From Thermoplasmata archaeon (lineage in GTDB: Archaea; Thermoplasmatota; Thermoplasmata; Lutacidiplasmatales; UBA184): a DNA stretch of 64,000 bases. The DNA is taken from contig DAHUYN010000001.1 in the NCBI GenBank assembly GCA_027315165.1, positions 1-64,000 on the forward strand, given 5' to 3'. Below the pieces are notes generated by a model, which saw nothing but the letters and a program-made list of their open reading frames with translations, was not told the origin of the DNA and made no database searches. Shown in pieces: positions 34,663 to 44,265 of this stretch. The position numbers and the translations under genes were made by a program. How positions within the stretch are numbered: the stretch's first letter is position 1; each line of letters starts with the position of its first letter.

Positions 34663-37242
34663 CTACGCCCGCCGCTGTCGGCGGAGCAGGAGCACGGCCT
34701 CGACCGCGACCGCAGCGGCGACGATGCCGACGAGCGCGTAGATCAGCCAGGGGGTCGAGCTGCCGCCGCCGGAGGCGGTCGCGCAGGAGATCGACGCGGC
34801 GGTGACGTTCTCCGTCGACTGCACGGTCGTCCCGGCGGTGTCGACGACCGTGAGCCCGATCGCGTAGGTCGCGCCGGCCGGGACGAGCGTCGAGCCGCTC
34901 GCGGAGCCCGGGGCGGGTCCGGTCACGCCGTAGGGGAAGCTCCAGGCGTAGGTGTAGCCACCCGCGCCGCCCGAGGCGTTCGCGGAGACGTTGACGAAGG
35001 CCACGCCCGAGCCGCTCAGGCAGTACGGGGCGCCGGCGACCGCGGAGAACGACGCGCTGAGGGGGGCCGCGACGACGACCTGGACGGTGGTGGTGGCCGT
35101 CGTCGAGGCCGCGTCGGTCACCGTGAGCGTCGCGTCGAAGGTGCCGGCGCTCGTGTAGGTGTAGGCTGAGCTCGCCGTCGTCGAGCTCGCGCCCGCGACG
35201 CCGAACGACCAGCTGTAGGTATAGGGAGGGACCCCGCCCGACGCGGAGCCGCTGAACGCGACGTGCAGCGGCGCCGTGCCGGTCGCGGGGGTCGCGGACG
35301 CGGAGGCGTGGAGGGCCGGCGGCGCCGACACCGTCACCGAGACCGAGGAGAGGTTCTGCTCGGAGATCGCGTCCGTGACGACGACGATCGCGGTGTAGGT
35401 GCCCGGGCTCGTGTAGGTGTAGCTCGTGTTCTCCGACGTCGACGTTGTGCCCCCGGAGAGCGTCCAGAGGAACTGGTAGGGAGGCGCGCCGCCCGTGGCG
35501 ACCGCGCCAAAGCGGACCGTCAACGGGGCGACGCCCGCGCTGACGTCGGCCGTCGCGACGACGCTGAGCGGGATCGAGGGGGCCGTGGCGGTGATCGGTC
35601 CGACGCTCGCCGTGGCCGAGAGGCCCCGCGCGTCGGTGACCACGAACACGGCGTTGTAGACGCCGGGGAGGTAGGCGTGGGTCGGGTCGAGGATTGTCGC
35701 GTTGGCGCCGTCCCCAAAGCTCCAGCGGTAGCTGAACGGGGCCGTCCCGCCGGCGATCGTCGCGTTGAACGTGACCGAGAGCGGAGCCGGCCCCGTCGTC
35801 ACGGAGGCGACGGCGCTCGCGCTCGGGTCCGGGTTCACCACGAGGGAGAGCGTCGGGCTCGTCGCCGTGAACCCGCCCACATCGACCGCGCCGACAGTGA
35901 CGGCGTAGCTCCCGGAGGCCGTCGGAGTGCAGGCGACGCTGGACGCGTTGCCGCCCGTGCACCCGGGCGGAAGCCCCGTCCACGAGAGGTTCAGGGGGGC
36001 GTAGCCGCCGGTGGCGACGGCCGCGAGGGTCGTCGTCTCGCCCAAGTCGATCGGGCTCGTCCCCGCGAGCGTGATCTCGATCGGGCGCTTGTAGGACCAC
36101 GTGTCGTTGAGGAGCGTGCCGTTGGCGAGCGGGGTCGTTCGCCCGCCGAAGAGGACGACGTAGGGAAGGGTCGGGGCCGGGTCGTAGGCCATCGCCGCGT
36201 CCTCGCGGGGAGGCGGCGTGGCCGAGAGCGTGAGCGAGGACCAGGCGCCGCCGGTGAAACGCCACTCGTCCGAGAGGCTGTTGGGGTAGTGGAACCCGCC
36301 GTAGAGCAGCACGTAGCCGTCGACGGAGTCGTAGACCATGTTGAGCGACTCGCGGCCGGGCGGAGCGAGGGCGAGCGTCGCGGTGAGGTTCGTCCAGTGG
36401 CCGGCCTTGTACGTCCAGGTGTCGTTGAGGAGGTTCGAGCTCGTCCCCTTCCCGCTGAACAGGAGGACGTAGCCGTCGACGGCGTCGAACGCGGCCGCGC
36501 CGGCCTCGCGGGCCGGCGGCGCGGCCCCGACGAGCGCCGTGAGATTGCTCCACGAGCCGTTCTGGAACGCCCAGGTGTCGTTGAGGAAGTTCCCGGCGAA
36601 CGCCTCACCGCCGAAGAGCATCAGGTAGCCGTCGGCCGCATCGTAGGCCGCCGCAGCGTCCTCGCGGGCGGACGGCGCGCTCGCCGTGACGAGACGGGAC
36701 CAGGCGCTCCCGTTCCACAGCCACGTGTCGTTGCGATAGAGCGTGCCCGCGTTCCCGCCGAAGAGGAGGGCGCCATGGTCCGCCGGGTCCTCCTCGAAGA
36801 TGGCCTTGTACCGGGCCGGCGGGGAGATCGTGAGGTTCGGCGTGAGGTCGGTCCAGGTCCCGTTGCGGAACTCCCAGGTGTCGGCGAGGGAGCGGTTGTG
36901 GGCGAGACCGCCGAAAAGGATGACGGCACCGCTCTCGGGCACATAGGCCATCGCGGCCCCCTCGCGGGCCCCCGGCGAGGTCGTGAGGAAGCCCGTCAGG
37001 TTCACCCAGGGGGTGCTCGGGGAGGCGGCCGTCCCGGGGTGCGAGGCCGGGCGCTCGAGCGAGGCCCGGGCGAGGGCGAGCTCGGTCGCGGCGGCCGGGG
37101 TCGGCGTCGCGGTCGGGCTCGTCGAGGCCCCGGGGGCCGCGAGGCCGAGAAGGGCCGCCGTCGGGAGGAGGAGGAGGAGGGCGAGGGCGGTCGTGGCCCC
37201 GAGCCGTACAGGGCGAGCGGAGGGCGACCCGGGGTGGGGCAT
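34663..37242 (-). CDS. Secreted kelch-repeat/PKD surface protein with C-terminal anchor
   Basis: A protein of 859 residues. A signal peptide (about 15-36) is followed by five to six kelch-type repeats (residues about 85-390; recurrent G-x-V-x-L-F-G-G and N-D-T-W motifs). Then come an Ig-like segment and three or more PKD domains (about 470-780; F-G-D-G, Y-x-Y-x-W-S-F, Y-T-Y-T-S-P-G-T-Y motifs). A transmembrane helix near 830-852 and R-R-Q-R-R-A end the chain. This architecture suits a cell-surface adhesin or glycan-binding protein. Function beyond that is not assigned. Confidence 0.88.
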   Translation of the reverse strand: MPHPGSPSARPVRLGATTALALLLLLPTAALLGLAAPGASTSPTATPTPAAATELALARASLERPASHPGTAASPSTPWVNLTGFLTTSPGAREGAAMAYVPESGAVILFGGLAHNRSLADTWEFRNGTWTDLTPNLTISPPARYKAIFEEDPADHGALLFGGNAGTLYRNDTWLWNGSAWSRLVTASAPSAREDAAAAYDAADGYLMLFGGEAFAGNFLNDTWAFQNGSWSNLTALVGAAPPAREAGAAAFDAVDGYVLLFSGKGTSSNLLNDTWTYKAGHWTNLTATLALAPPGRESLNMVYDSVDGYVLLYGGFHYPNSLSDEWRFTGGAWSSLTLSATPPPREDAAMAYDPAPTLPYVVLFGGRTTPLANGTLLNDTWSYKRPIEITLAGTSPIDLGETTTLAAVATGGYAPLNLSWTGLPPGCTGGNASSVACTPTASGSYAVTVGAVDVGGFTATSPTLSLVVNPDPSASAVASVTTGPAPLSVTFNATIAGGTAPFSYRWSFGDGANATILDPTHAYLPGVYNAVFVVTDARGLSATASVGPITATAPSIPLSVVATADVSAGVAPLTVRFGAVATGGAPPYQFLWTLSGGTTSTSENTSYTYTSPGTYTAIVVVTDAISEQNLSSVSVTVSAPPALHASASATPATGTAPLHVAFSGSASGGVPPYTYSWSFGVAGASSTTASSAYTYTSAGTFDATLTVTDAASTTATTTVQVVVAAPLSASFSAVAGAPYCLSGSGVAFVNVSANASGGAGGYTYAWSFPYGVTGPAPGSASGSTLVPAGATYAIGLTVVDTAGTTVQSTENVTAASISCATASGGGSSTPWLIYALVGIVAAAVAVEAVLLLRRQRRA

Positions 37243-37264
37243 GCCGCGCGCAGCCGGGGTTCAG

Positions 37265-37272
37265 GATAAGAA
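37265..37272 (-). promoter_or_regulatory. TATA box of the kelch/PKD gene
   Basis: Minus strand TTCTTATC, centred about 26 bases before ATG 37242, consistent with a leaderless transcript. Confidence 0.55.
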
Positions 37273-37307
37273 GGTTGCGAAAGCGGCGCGCGGCCGGGGC
37301 TCGGGGG

Positions 37308-38963
37308 CTACACGCGCCCGAGGAGCCCGCCGAACCCCCCTCGAGCCCGGCGCTCGGCCACGGCCCAGCAGGGGAACGTCATGCTCGTCGGCGCGACGGC
37401 CCCGAGGATCGTGGCCGGCGAGAGCGAGGGGAAGGTGAGGCCCGGGGGAAGCCCGCCTGCAAGCCTCGAGAGGGTCTTCTCGCCCAAGGCCGAGGAGAGG
37501 TTGACGACCATCAGCTCGACGCTCTCGGGGGCGAGCGTCAGCGACGGGACCGTCGTCGACACCCAGGCGTGGAGGACCGGGGACGCCGAGGCGTTGGACC
37601 AGCTCCAGGTCGCGCCGGCCTGCGGTGTGACGTTGAGCCCCCGGAGGGAGACGGTGACGGTCGCGGTGAGGTTCGCGTTCGCGGCGAGGACCGCGTAGCG
37701 GGTGCCGTCCAGGGCCCGCGTGACGACCGCGCTGACGCCGTTGCGCGCCGTCGCGAGCGGCGTCGGCACGACGACGGGGTCGAGCTTGGTGAGCATCTCG
37801 TCGTAGAGCGTCGCGACCACGGTCGAGCTCCCGTCCGGGGCCAGGAGCGAGCCGCCGTAGGCCGACTGGAGCGCGAAGACGTCGACGTTGGAGAGGTTGA
37901 GCGCGACGGCGCTCACGAACTCCGAGGAGAGGTAGGGGACGACGGCGAACCCGTTCATCCACGCGTCGTACGGCCCCCCCGCGGTGCCAGAGCCGAGCTC
38001 CGAGGCGAACAGCGAGATGGCACAGGTGGGGCACGCGGTCGCGATCGCCGCCCGGTCCGCGGGGACGCGCTGGGCGAGGGAGGAGCTCGAGCCGAGCGTC
38101 GCGTAGAAGGCCTGGAGCGTGCCGTTGGTCCCGGTCGCCGCGCCCGCGGGGTAGACGTGGATCGCGACGGCGCTCAGGTTCGCCCCGTTGGCCTGGACGA
38201 CGGCCCGGATCCACGTCGTCTCGCCCCACGCCCCCGTGCCGAGGCCGGGGAGGCCGATGAACCGGGCCGTCGGGTCGACGGCGCGGACCTTGGCGATGTA
38301 GGCGTGCACGAGGCTGGCGTAGCTGGTCGGGGTCGCGTTGAGCGACTGCGTCGAGTTCCACGAGGACCAGCTACGGCCATAATGCGTCCACACCGCCGGC
38401 TCGTTGCCGATCTCGAAGTAGGCGGGCGTGAAGTTCAGCGTGTGCTCGAAGTAGGCGACGTCGTAGGCGGCCGTCGACGGGCTGTCGATCTCCCCGGGGA
38501 GCCCGACGATCGCCTGGCAGCCGACGGAGACGCACCAGCGCACGAAGGCGGCCGCGCTCGTCGGCGGCGTGTAGGAGCTCCCCGAGTCGTTGTAGATGCG
38601 GTTCGCGGTGACGTTGAGCCGGTCCGCGACGGCCCCGCCGGGCCACCGCACGTAGGAGAGGCTCGCGGCCCCGAAGGCGGAGGTCTGGTTCGTCCCGAGG
38701 CTGTAGTAGGGCCGGAGGTTCGCCCCCCAGAACGCCGGGCCGAGCACGACCGGGGTACCGTTCGTGACGCCCGCGCCCCCGGCCGCGCTCGTGACCGGGC
38801 GCGGCGGCGTCACCGGCGCCACGCCGACCGACCCGAGGGGCCCGAGCGCGAGGACCGTGAGGGCCGCGAGGACGGCGAGCGTCGCGACGACCGCCGCGAA
38901 CCGCGAGAGGGGCTTGGGGCCGGTCGGCCTGCGGCTGACCGTCGGAGGAGGAGCCGGGCGCAT
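37308..38963 (-). CDS. Secreted clan-A glycoside hydrolase-like protein
   Basis: A protein of 551 residues. An N-terminal signal/anchor (about 22-45) precedes a TIM-barrel-like region. The acid/base is likely E188 in Y-F-E-I-G-N-E-P and the nucleophile E322 in S-L-F-A-S-E-L-G, the GH-A clan pattern seen in GH51/GH79/GH39-type enzymes. R-W-P-G-G near 106 is also typical of arabinofuranosidase and glucuronidase relatives. A beta-sandwich-like C-terminal part (about 420-500) follows. The exact family and substrate are open. TATA-like GTTCATATAC (minus strand, 38991-39000) lies about 32 bases upstream of the ATG. Confidence 0.75.
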   Translation of the reverse strand: MRPAPPPTVSRRPTGPKPLSRFAAVVATLAVLAALTVLALGPLGSVGVAPVTPPRPVTSAAGGAGVTNGTPVVLGPAFWGANLRPYYSLGTNQTSAFGAASLSYVRWPGGAVADRLNVTANRIYNDSGSSYTPPTSAAAFVRWCVSVGCQAIVGLPGEIDSPSTAAYDVAYFEHTLNFTPAYFEIGNEPAVWTHYGRSWSSWNSTQSLNATPTSYASLVHAYIAKVRAVDPTARFIGLPGLGTGAWGETTWIRAVVQANGANLSAVAIHVYPAGAATGTNGTLQAFYATLGSSSSLAQRVPADRAAIATACPTCAISLFASELGSGTAGGPYDAWMNGFAVVPYLSSEFVSAVALNLSNVDVFALQSAYGGSLLAPDGSSTVVATLYDEMLTKLDPVVVPTPLATARNGVSAVVTRALDGTRYAVLAANANLTATVTVSLRGLNVTPQAGATWSWSNASASPVLHAWVSTTVPSLTLAPESVELMVVNLSSALGEKTLSRLAGGLPPGLTFPSLSPATILGAVAPTSMTFPCWAVAERRARGGFGGLLGRV

Positions 38964-39031
38964 GCGCGTCTATACACACGCATACGCACAGTATATGAAC
39001 CTCTCGCCGGCGGACCGGGTCCCGGGGGGTG

Positions 39032-39970
39032 CTAGGCCCGACGGAGCTTTCCGACGACGGGCTCTTCGAGGACGCCGCTCTCCTCGAGCTGGCTCAAGAG
39101 CTCCTCCGCGCGCTCGGCCCGGACGCCCCGCTGCTCGCCCAGCGACAGCGCCTCGCGGAGGTCGGCGTAGCCGTCGACGGAGCGGTCCGCGAGCTCGTCG
39201 ACGATGTCGAGGAACGCGGCCTCCTCCGCCCGGACCGCCGCGCTCGGCGCCGGGCTCGCGGCGGTCGGTCGGGTCTCGCGGGAGACGCGCACGGGCCCGG
39301 GGGCCGCGCGGCGCTCGACGGGTCGTGGCGGAGGTCGGGCGGCCTCGGGCGCGCCGAGGGACGTGAGGACGTCGAGGAGCGGCCCCCGGAACGCCTCCGG
39401 GTCCAGCGTCGGGTAGCGCGAGACCGCGGCGCGGCCCCCGGCGAGCCAGGGGGTCGGGATCCCATCCGCCCTCGCGGCCTCCTCCGTCAGCGGTCCCTTC
39501 CCGGCCCGCAGGCGTTGGGCGAGATCGAGGCGGCGCGCGGTCTGGCGCACCGCCTCGACGAGCGCGAGCCGGTAGTCCGCGGGCGCGACGGGTCGGAGCG
39601 CCTCCGCCCGCACCGAGCCGTAGACCGTCTGATCCCGTCCTCGGTAGAGGTGGGCCTTTCCGACCACGAGGGCCGCCGTCGGCTCCGCGATCCGCTGCAG
39701 GGCGGCCAGCGCGCGGGGCTGGAACCCGCCGGCGGTCACCGTGAACGTCCCCGTCGGGTCGGTGAGCCGGGCCCGGAGGAACGCCTGGGTCGGGTCGCGG
39801 CCGACCGGCTCCGGGGCCGAGAGGGTCCCGACGACGAGGACCCGGTTCATCCGGGCACCGAGCGGGGAGATGACGTAGGTCGCCGCCCGGTCGCCCGTGC
39901 CTTTCTCCTCCTCGAGGGACGCCTGGAACTCGTTCGCGAGGACCCGCCAGGCGGGCTCGCGGCCCGTCAT
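39032..39970 (-). CDS. RPA-associated protein (COG3390-like)
   Basis: A protein of 312 residues. It has an OB-fold-like N-terminal half (R-V-L-V-V-G-T-L-S-A-P-E, then F-L-R-A-R-L-T-D-P-T-G-T-F-T-V-T-A-G) and a helical C-terminal region with D-I-V-D-E-L-A and L-L-S-Q-L-E-E-S-G-V-L-E-E-P. This is the archaeal RPA-associated protein that is encoded next to RPA. ATG 39970 overlaps the RPA stop (ATGA). It probably forms a subunit of, or modulates, the single-strand DNA-binding complex. Confidence 0.85.
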   Translation of the reverse strand: MTGREPAWRVLANEFQASLEEEKGTGDRAATYVISPLGARMNRVLVVGTLSAPEPVGRDPTQAFLRARLTDPTGTFTVTAGGFQPRALAALQRIAEPTAALVVGKAHLYRGRDQTVYGSVRAEALRPVAPADYRLALVEAVRQTARRLDLAQRLRAGKGPLTEEAARADGIPTPWLAGGRAAVSRYPTLDPEAFRGPLLDVLTSLGAPEAARPPPRPVERRAAPGPVRVSRETRPTAASPAPSAAVRAEEAAFLDIVDELADRSVDGYADLREALSLGEQRGVRAERAEELLSQLEESGVLEEPVVGKLRRA

Positions 39971-41142
39971 CGCCGACCCTCCGAGACCTCGCGGGCCACC
40001 GCGCCGGGGTCGACCTCGACGGACGGGAGCTCGAGCAGGCTCTCGGGATACAGCGTGACGCCGAAGTCGTCGGCGGTCGCGCGGCCGCTCGCCCGAAGGC
40101 GCCGGCCGAAGAGCGCCTCGAACAGCTGCTCTTCGAGAAGCGAGGCGTCCGGCAGCTGCCTCAGCTGCTCGAGACAGTCGGCGAGCCGACGGCCCCAGAG
40201 CCGCTCCGTGTCGTCGAGCCCGGCGTTCACCGTCACGGCCCCCGTGCCGTCGTCGAGGACGATGCGGGCCCGAAGGTCCGCCTCGCCCTGGACCGATCCG
40301 TGCAGGCGGCAGAGCCCCTTGGTGACGTTCCGCCGGCACTCGGGGCAGCGGTAGACGAGGCCGCTCGGCGGGGAGAGGCCGACGACGACCCCCTCGAGGA
40401 CGACGTGTTCGGCGCCGCGCGACGCCCCGAGGGAGGCGATCGGCGCCGGGCCGGATCGCTGCCAGTCGTCGAGCGTCGGAAGCGCGCGTCCGTCGATCGT
40501 CTCGACGTGGGAGCGCTCGTCCAGGATCACCTGGGGGCGCCCCCGGAAGGCGCGGACGTAGCCGCCGACGATGCGGATGGCCGCGCCCGGGGTGAGGCGG
40601 AAGTCGGACCAGGCGGTGAAGCCGACGCTCCCGCTCGCGTCGAGGAGGAGCCCCTCGTAGAGAAGTCGTCGCTCCTCCCCGACGCTCACGGTCTTCGGCT
40701 GGACCTTGGCGACACGCGCCTCGAGGCGGAACCCCTCGTCGCCGTCGGTGAGGGTCCCGACACGCGCGACGGGAAGGTCCTCCGCGCGAAGGGACGGCAG
40801 CTCGCTCTCGTTCGCGGGCGCGACGCGCGTCTTCCAGCCGAACGTGACCTCCGCTCGGCCCCGGAACTCCCGGACCTGGACGGGGCCGGCCCGGAGGACG
40901 GTCCCCCGCTCGATCTCCTCGCTCGGCGGGTCCCACCAGGTGAATCGTACGGTCGCGGTCCCGTCGCTGAGGAGGCCCGAGAGGACGGGCCGTCGACCGC
41001 CGTCGCTCCGGCGCGTGATCTCGCGCCGCTGCACCGACACGACGCGCGCGACGATCACGATCGGTCGCTCGGTGGGCCGAAGGTCCTTGAGCCGGAGCTC
41101 GAGCGGACCCTGGCCGGCGGCCTCGGACGGTTCGGCGGGCAT
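39967..41142 (-). CDS. rpa: Replication protein A (single-stranded DNA-binding protein)
   Basis: A protein of 391 residues with three OB-like segments (about 25-110, 125-215, 240-330). A zinc finger sits in the last (C-P-E-C-R-R-N, then C-R-L-H). This multi-OB plus zinc-finger layout is the euryarchaeal RPA form used in replication and repair. It is coupled to the downstream RPA-associated gene by ATGA. Confidence 0.9.
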   Translation of the reverse strand: MPAEPSEAAGQGPLELRLKDLRPTERPIVIVARVVSVQRREITRRSDGGRRPVLSGLLSDGTATVRFTWWDPPSEEIERGTVLRAGPVQVREFRGRAEVTFGWKTRVAPANESELPSLRAEDLPVARVGTLTDGDEGFRLEARVAKVQPKTVSVGEERRLLYEGLLLDASGSVGFTAWSDFRLTPGAAIRIVGGYVRAFRGRPQVILDERSHVETIDGRALPTLDDWQRSGPAPIASLGASRGAEHVVLEGVVVGLSPPSGLVYRCPECRRNVTKGLCRLHGSVQGEADLRARIVLDDGTGAVTVNAGLDDTERLWGRRLADCLEQLRQLPDASLLEEQLFEALFGRRLRASGRATADDFGVTLYPESLLELPSVEVDPGAVAREVSEGRR

Positions 41143-41170
41143 CGACGCGTGAAGGGCAGCGAGTCGGCCG

Positions 41171-41180
41171 GTATAGATTA
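41171..41180. promoter_or_regulatory. TATA element upstream of rpa
   Basis: GTATAGATTA (minus strand TAATCTATAC), centred about 33 bases before the rpa ATG at 41142. It is the only AT-rich stretch near the divergent rpa/pyrF starts. For pyrF a second AT-richer element (AATCCTTTT, about 41244-41252) sits 28 bases before the GTG at 41276. Confidence 0.5.
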
Positions 41181-41275
41181 AGGCTCAGGGGCGCGGGGGG
41201 TGGGAGGTGGCGCGGGGCGCGGGCCCGAGCGGGGCGCCGGCACAATCCTTTTCCTCCGACCCGGCTGACCCCGCG

Positions 41276-42118
41276 GTGCCCTTGAGCTTCCAGGCGCGCG
41301 TCGACCGGATCCTGAAGGCGCGCCGTTCTCTCCTCTGCGTCGGGCTCGACCCGGACCCGAAGCTGCTGCCGAAGCCGCTCGCGAGGCTGTCCCGCCGTCG
41401 CGCGCTCGCGACGTTCTTGGAGGGGATCGTCTCGACGACCCTCCCCTACACCGCCGCCTACAAGATGCAGCTCGGCGCCTACCTCGCCTTCGGGACCGAC
41501 GGGCTCGACGCGCTCGTCCGGCTCCCACGGCGCATCGGCCCGACGCGTCTGCGCATCCTCGACCTCAAGGCGAACGACATCCCCAACACGATGCGCCTCT
41601 ACCGCGACGGCGTGTTCAACGAGCTCGGCTTCGACGCGATGACCGTGACCCCGTGGCTCGGCTGGGAGACGCTCGCGCCGTTCGCCGACGATCCCGAGCA
41701 CGGCTTCTTCGTCGTGGCGCGCTCGTCCAATCCGGGCGGCCCCGACTTCCAGGAGATCCCGACCCCCCGCGGACCCCTCTGGCACGCGGTGATCGGCGAG
41801 GTCCACCGGCTCGCGGAGCGCCACGAGAACGCCGGCGCCGTCGTCGGCGCGACGTTCGCGGAGGCGATCCGCACGGCGCGCCAGACCCTCGGCAACGGCG
41901 TCCCGATCCTCGTCCCCGGCGTCGGCGCCCAGGGCGGTCAGCTGTCGACGACCGTGCGGGAGGGCGTCGACGCGCACGGGCGTGCCCTTCTCGTCAACGC
42001 GTCGCGCTCGGTGCTCTACGCCTCGGCGGGCCCCGACTGGAAGGAGGCGGCGGCCCACGAGGCGCGCCGCCTCATGGTCGAGATCAACCAGCTTCGAGCA
42101 GGCCTCGGTAAACGCTGA
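41276..42118 (+). CDS. pyrF: Orotidine 5'-phosphate decarboxylase, type 2
   Basis: A protein of 280 residues from GTG 41276; the frame is open further up to GTG 41207, but the extra 23 residues are low-complexity. It shows C-V-G-L-D-P-D (21-27), K63 in A-Y-K-M-Q and the catalytic D-L-K-A-N-D-I-P-N-T (96-105) of the long, type 2 PyrF group. V-P-G-V-G-A-Q-G-G binds phosphate. It makes UMP. The 3' end overlaps the convergent glycosyltransferase by 35 bases. Confidence 0.93.
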   Translation: MPLSFQARVDRILKARRSLLCVGLDPDPKLLPKPLARLSRRRALATFLEGIVSTTLPYTAAYKMQLGAYLAFGTDGLDALVRLPRRIGPTRLRILDLKANDIPNTMRLYRDGVFNELGFDAMTVTPWLGWETLAPFADDPEHGFFVVARSSNPGGPDFQEIPTPRGPLWHAVIGEVHRLAERHENAGAVVGATFAEAIRTARQTLGNGVPILVPGVGAQGGQLSTTVREGVDAHGRALLVNASRSVLYASAGPDWKEAAAHEARRLMVEINQLRAGLGKR

Positions 42119-43217
42119 GCAGCTGGTCGGCGACGGTCTCGACCCCGTACCGGCGCTCCGCGCGGAGCCGGGCCGCGATGGCCATGCGCGCCCGTCGTTC
42201 CGGGTCGTCGAGGAGGGTCCGCACCTTCTCGGCGATGTCCTTCGGCAGGAGCGGCTCGACGAGCAGCCCCTCGACGCCGGGCTCGATCACCTCTCGCACG
42301 CCCGGCAGGTCGGCGATCACGACCGGGAGGCCGGCCGCCATCGCCTCGGCGACGGCGAGGCCGAACCCCTCGAGCCGGTTCTGCGAGGGGAAGACGAACA
42401 GGTCGGCGGCGCGCAGGTATCGGGGGAGCTCCTCGTCCGAGACGTTCGGGCAGAAGCGCACCCGGTCCTCGACCCCGAGGCGGCGCGCCGTCGACAGGAG
42501 GTTCGGGAGCGTCGGCCCGCGGCCGACGACGACGAGCGCGACCTCTTGCGGGAGCTCGACCAGGGCACGGAGGAGCGAGTCGACCCCCTTGTGGGGGACG
42601 AGCCGTCCCGTGAAGGCGAGCACCTTGCGGCCCTCGAGCGCGAGTCGCGCCCGGATCTCGTGGCCGTCGTCGCCCGGGCGGAAGCGGTCGAGGTCGACGG
42701 AGGAGGGGACGATCTCGAGCGAACGCCCGCGCAGCCCGGCGGAGGTCCGGCCGTAGCTCGAGGTGTGGACGATGAACCGGTCGACGCGGCGGAAGGTCGG
42801 CGGCAGGAAGAACCGGTGGTAGGCGCCGGTGAGGAGCCGGCCGGCGGGGCCGGGGAGGTAGAGGTCGCAGTGGTAGGTGAGGCACACCGGGGTCCGACGG
42901 TCGGCGAGCCCCCGGACCGCGAAGAAGGCGCTCAGGGGAGGCGGGTAGTGCAGGTGGATGACGTCCGCGTCGACGCGAGCGAGCAGCCGTCCCGTGCCGA
43001 CGTCGATCGGGGTGTTGTAGACGACGCCGAGCGTGCGGCTCCGCAGCACCCGATACCCCTCGCGGCTCTCCTCGAGGGGGAGCGACGCGTCGTAGCGGGA
43101 GGTGACGACCGTCACCTCGTGGCCCCGACGGGCGAACGCGGCGGCGAGCGCCCGGACGTGCGACTCGACGCCGCCGGCGTGCGGCGCGAAGAACGGGCTC
43201 ACCTGGACGATCCGCAC
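42084..43217 (-). CDS. GT4-family glycosyltransferase
   Basis: A protein of 377 residues with a GT-B fold. N-terminal F-F-A-P-H-A-G-G-V-E-S-H-V and C-terminal G-R-L-V-P-H-K-G-V, F-V-F-P-S-Q-N-R-L-E-G-F-G-L-A-V-A-E-A-M-A-A-G (EX7E-type motif) define the GT4 family. It transfers a nucleotide-activated sugar; acceptor unknown, perhaps lipid or surface-protein glycans, given the N-glycosylation-rich proteins in this window. Confidence 0.9.
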   Translation of the reverse strand: MRIVQVSPFFAPHAGGVESHVRALAAAFARRGHEVTVVTSRYDASLPLEESREGYRVLRSRTLGVVYNTPIDVGTGRLLARVDADVIHLHYPPPLSAFFAVRGLADRRTPVCLTYHCDLYLPGPAGRLLTGAYHRFFLPPTFRRVDRFIVHTSSYGRTSAGLRGRSLEIVPSSVDLDRFRPGDDGHEIRARLALEGRKVLAFTGRLVPHKGVDSLLRALVELPQEVALVVVGRGPTLPNLLSTARRLGVEDRVRFCPNVSDEELPRYLRAADLFVFPSQNRLEGFGLAVAEAMAAGLPVVIADLPGVREVIEPGVEGLLVEPLLPKDIAEKVRTLLDDPERRARMAIAARLRAERRYGVETVADQLLSVYRGLLEAG

Positions 43218-43269
43218 GACCCCCCCTCGCGCCCGGGCCCCGGGCGGCTCGACGACGCGGGCGGCGCGC

Positions 43270-44208
43270 TCACGCCTCGGACTTGGGACGGGTCGTCGGC
43301 AGCGGCTCCGACTCCCTCGACTGGAGCAGCTCCGCCGGCGCGAGGTGCGTGATCTCGAGGCCCTTCATGGCCTCGCCGAGACCGGTCGAGACGCGGGCGA
43401 GGAGCTCGGCGTCGTCGTAGTGGTGCGACGCCTCGACGATCGCGCGCGCGACCTTCGTCGGGTGCTGCGACTTGAAGATCCCGCTGCCGACGAAGACGCC
43501 GTCGACGCCGAGGTGGCGGCACAGCGCGGCGTCCGCCGGGGTCGCGATGCCGCCGGCGGCGAAGTTGACGACGGGGAGCCGGCCCCGCTCCTTGACGTCG
43601 GCGACGAGCGACGTCGGGACGCGCTCGGCCTTGGCCCACGCCTCGAGGTCGCGGCGGCCCATCTTGTGGACCTCCTCGATGTCGGCGTTCATCTGGCGGA
43701 TGTGGCGGACCGCCTCGACGACGTTGCCGGTGCCGGCCTCGCCCTTCGTGCGGATCATCGCGGCGCCCTCGTCGATGCGCCGGAGCGCCTCGCCGAGGTT
43801 CCGCGCGCCGCAGACGAACGGGACCTGGAACGACTTCTTCTCGACGTGGCGGAACGGGTCCGCGGGCGTGAGGACCTCGGACTCGTCGATCATGTCGACG
43901 CCGAGCGACTCGAGGATCCGGGCCTCGGTCGTGTGGCCGATGCGGCACTTGGCCATGACGGGGATCGAGACCCGCTCGCGGATCTCGCGGACCTTCGTCG
44001 GGTCGGCCATCCTCGCGACGCCCCCGGCGGCGCGGATGTCGGCGGGGACCCGCTCGAGCGCCATCACCGCGACGGCGCCCGCCTCCTCGGCGACGGCGGC
44101 CTGTTCGGCCGTCGTCACGTCCATGATGACCCCGCCCTGCTGCATGCGGGCGAAGCCGCGCTTGACGAGCTCGGTCCCGAACCGAAGCTTCTCGACAGGG
44201 TCGGGCAT
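43270..44208 (-). CDS. pdxS: Pyridoxal 5'-phosphate synthase, PdxS subunit
   Basis: A protein of 312 residues. [13 protein letters not shown], active-site K87 (M-A-K-C-R-I-G-H) and K155 ([10 protein letters not shown]) are intact. It condenses ribose 5-phosphate, glyceraldehyde 3-phosphate and ammonia to PLP. The glutaminase PdxT is not adjacent. ATG 44208 is supported by a TATA box 28 bases upstream; the longer open frame upstream is antisense to the thiamine genes. Confidence 0.96.
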   Translation of the reverse strand: MPDPVEKLRFGTELVKRGFARMQQGGVIMDVTTAEQAAVAEEAGAVAVMALERVPADIRAAGGVARMADPTKVREIRERVSIPVMAKCRIGHTTEARILESLGVDMIDESEVLTPADPFRHVEKKSFQVPFVCGARNLGEALRRIDEGAAMIRTKGEAGTGNVVEAVRHIRQMNADIEEVHKMGRRDLEAWAKAERVPTSLVADVKERGRLPVVNFAAGGIATPADAALCRHLGVDGVFVGSGIFKSQHPTKVARAIVEASHHYDDAELLARVSTGLGEAMKGLEITHLAPAELLQSRESEPLPTTRPKSEA

Positions 44209-44231
44209 AGACGCTCCGTTGGACGCGACCG

Positions 44232-44239
44232 GATTATAA
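44232..44239 (-). promoter_or_regulatory. TATA box of pdxS
   Basis: Minus strand CTTATAAT in a GC-rich context, about 28 bases before ATG 44208. Supports a leaderless or nearly leaderless pdxS transcript. Confidence 0.65.
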
Positions 44240-44265
44240 GAGACTACGGAGCGACCCCCGAACCC

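Noticed and set aside
38961-39000. TATACACACG-CATACGCACA stretch as a repeat or operator
   Set aside because: It is a short alternating purine-pyrimidine run next to a likely TATA box; the symmetry is imperfect and not repeated elsewhere in the window.
39032-42058. A 1008-residue minus-strand open frame spanning the RPA-associated, RPA and PyrF genes
   Set aside because: GC-rich DNA leaves antisense and shifted frames open. Only the last 312 codons match a family (RPA-associated protein); the rest is antisense to pyrF or out of frame with rpa.
41207-42118. Longer pyrF starting at GTG 41207
   Set aside because: The added 23 residues are low-complexity, and GTG 41276 fits both family N-termini and the promoter spacing.
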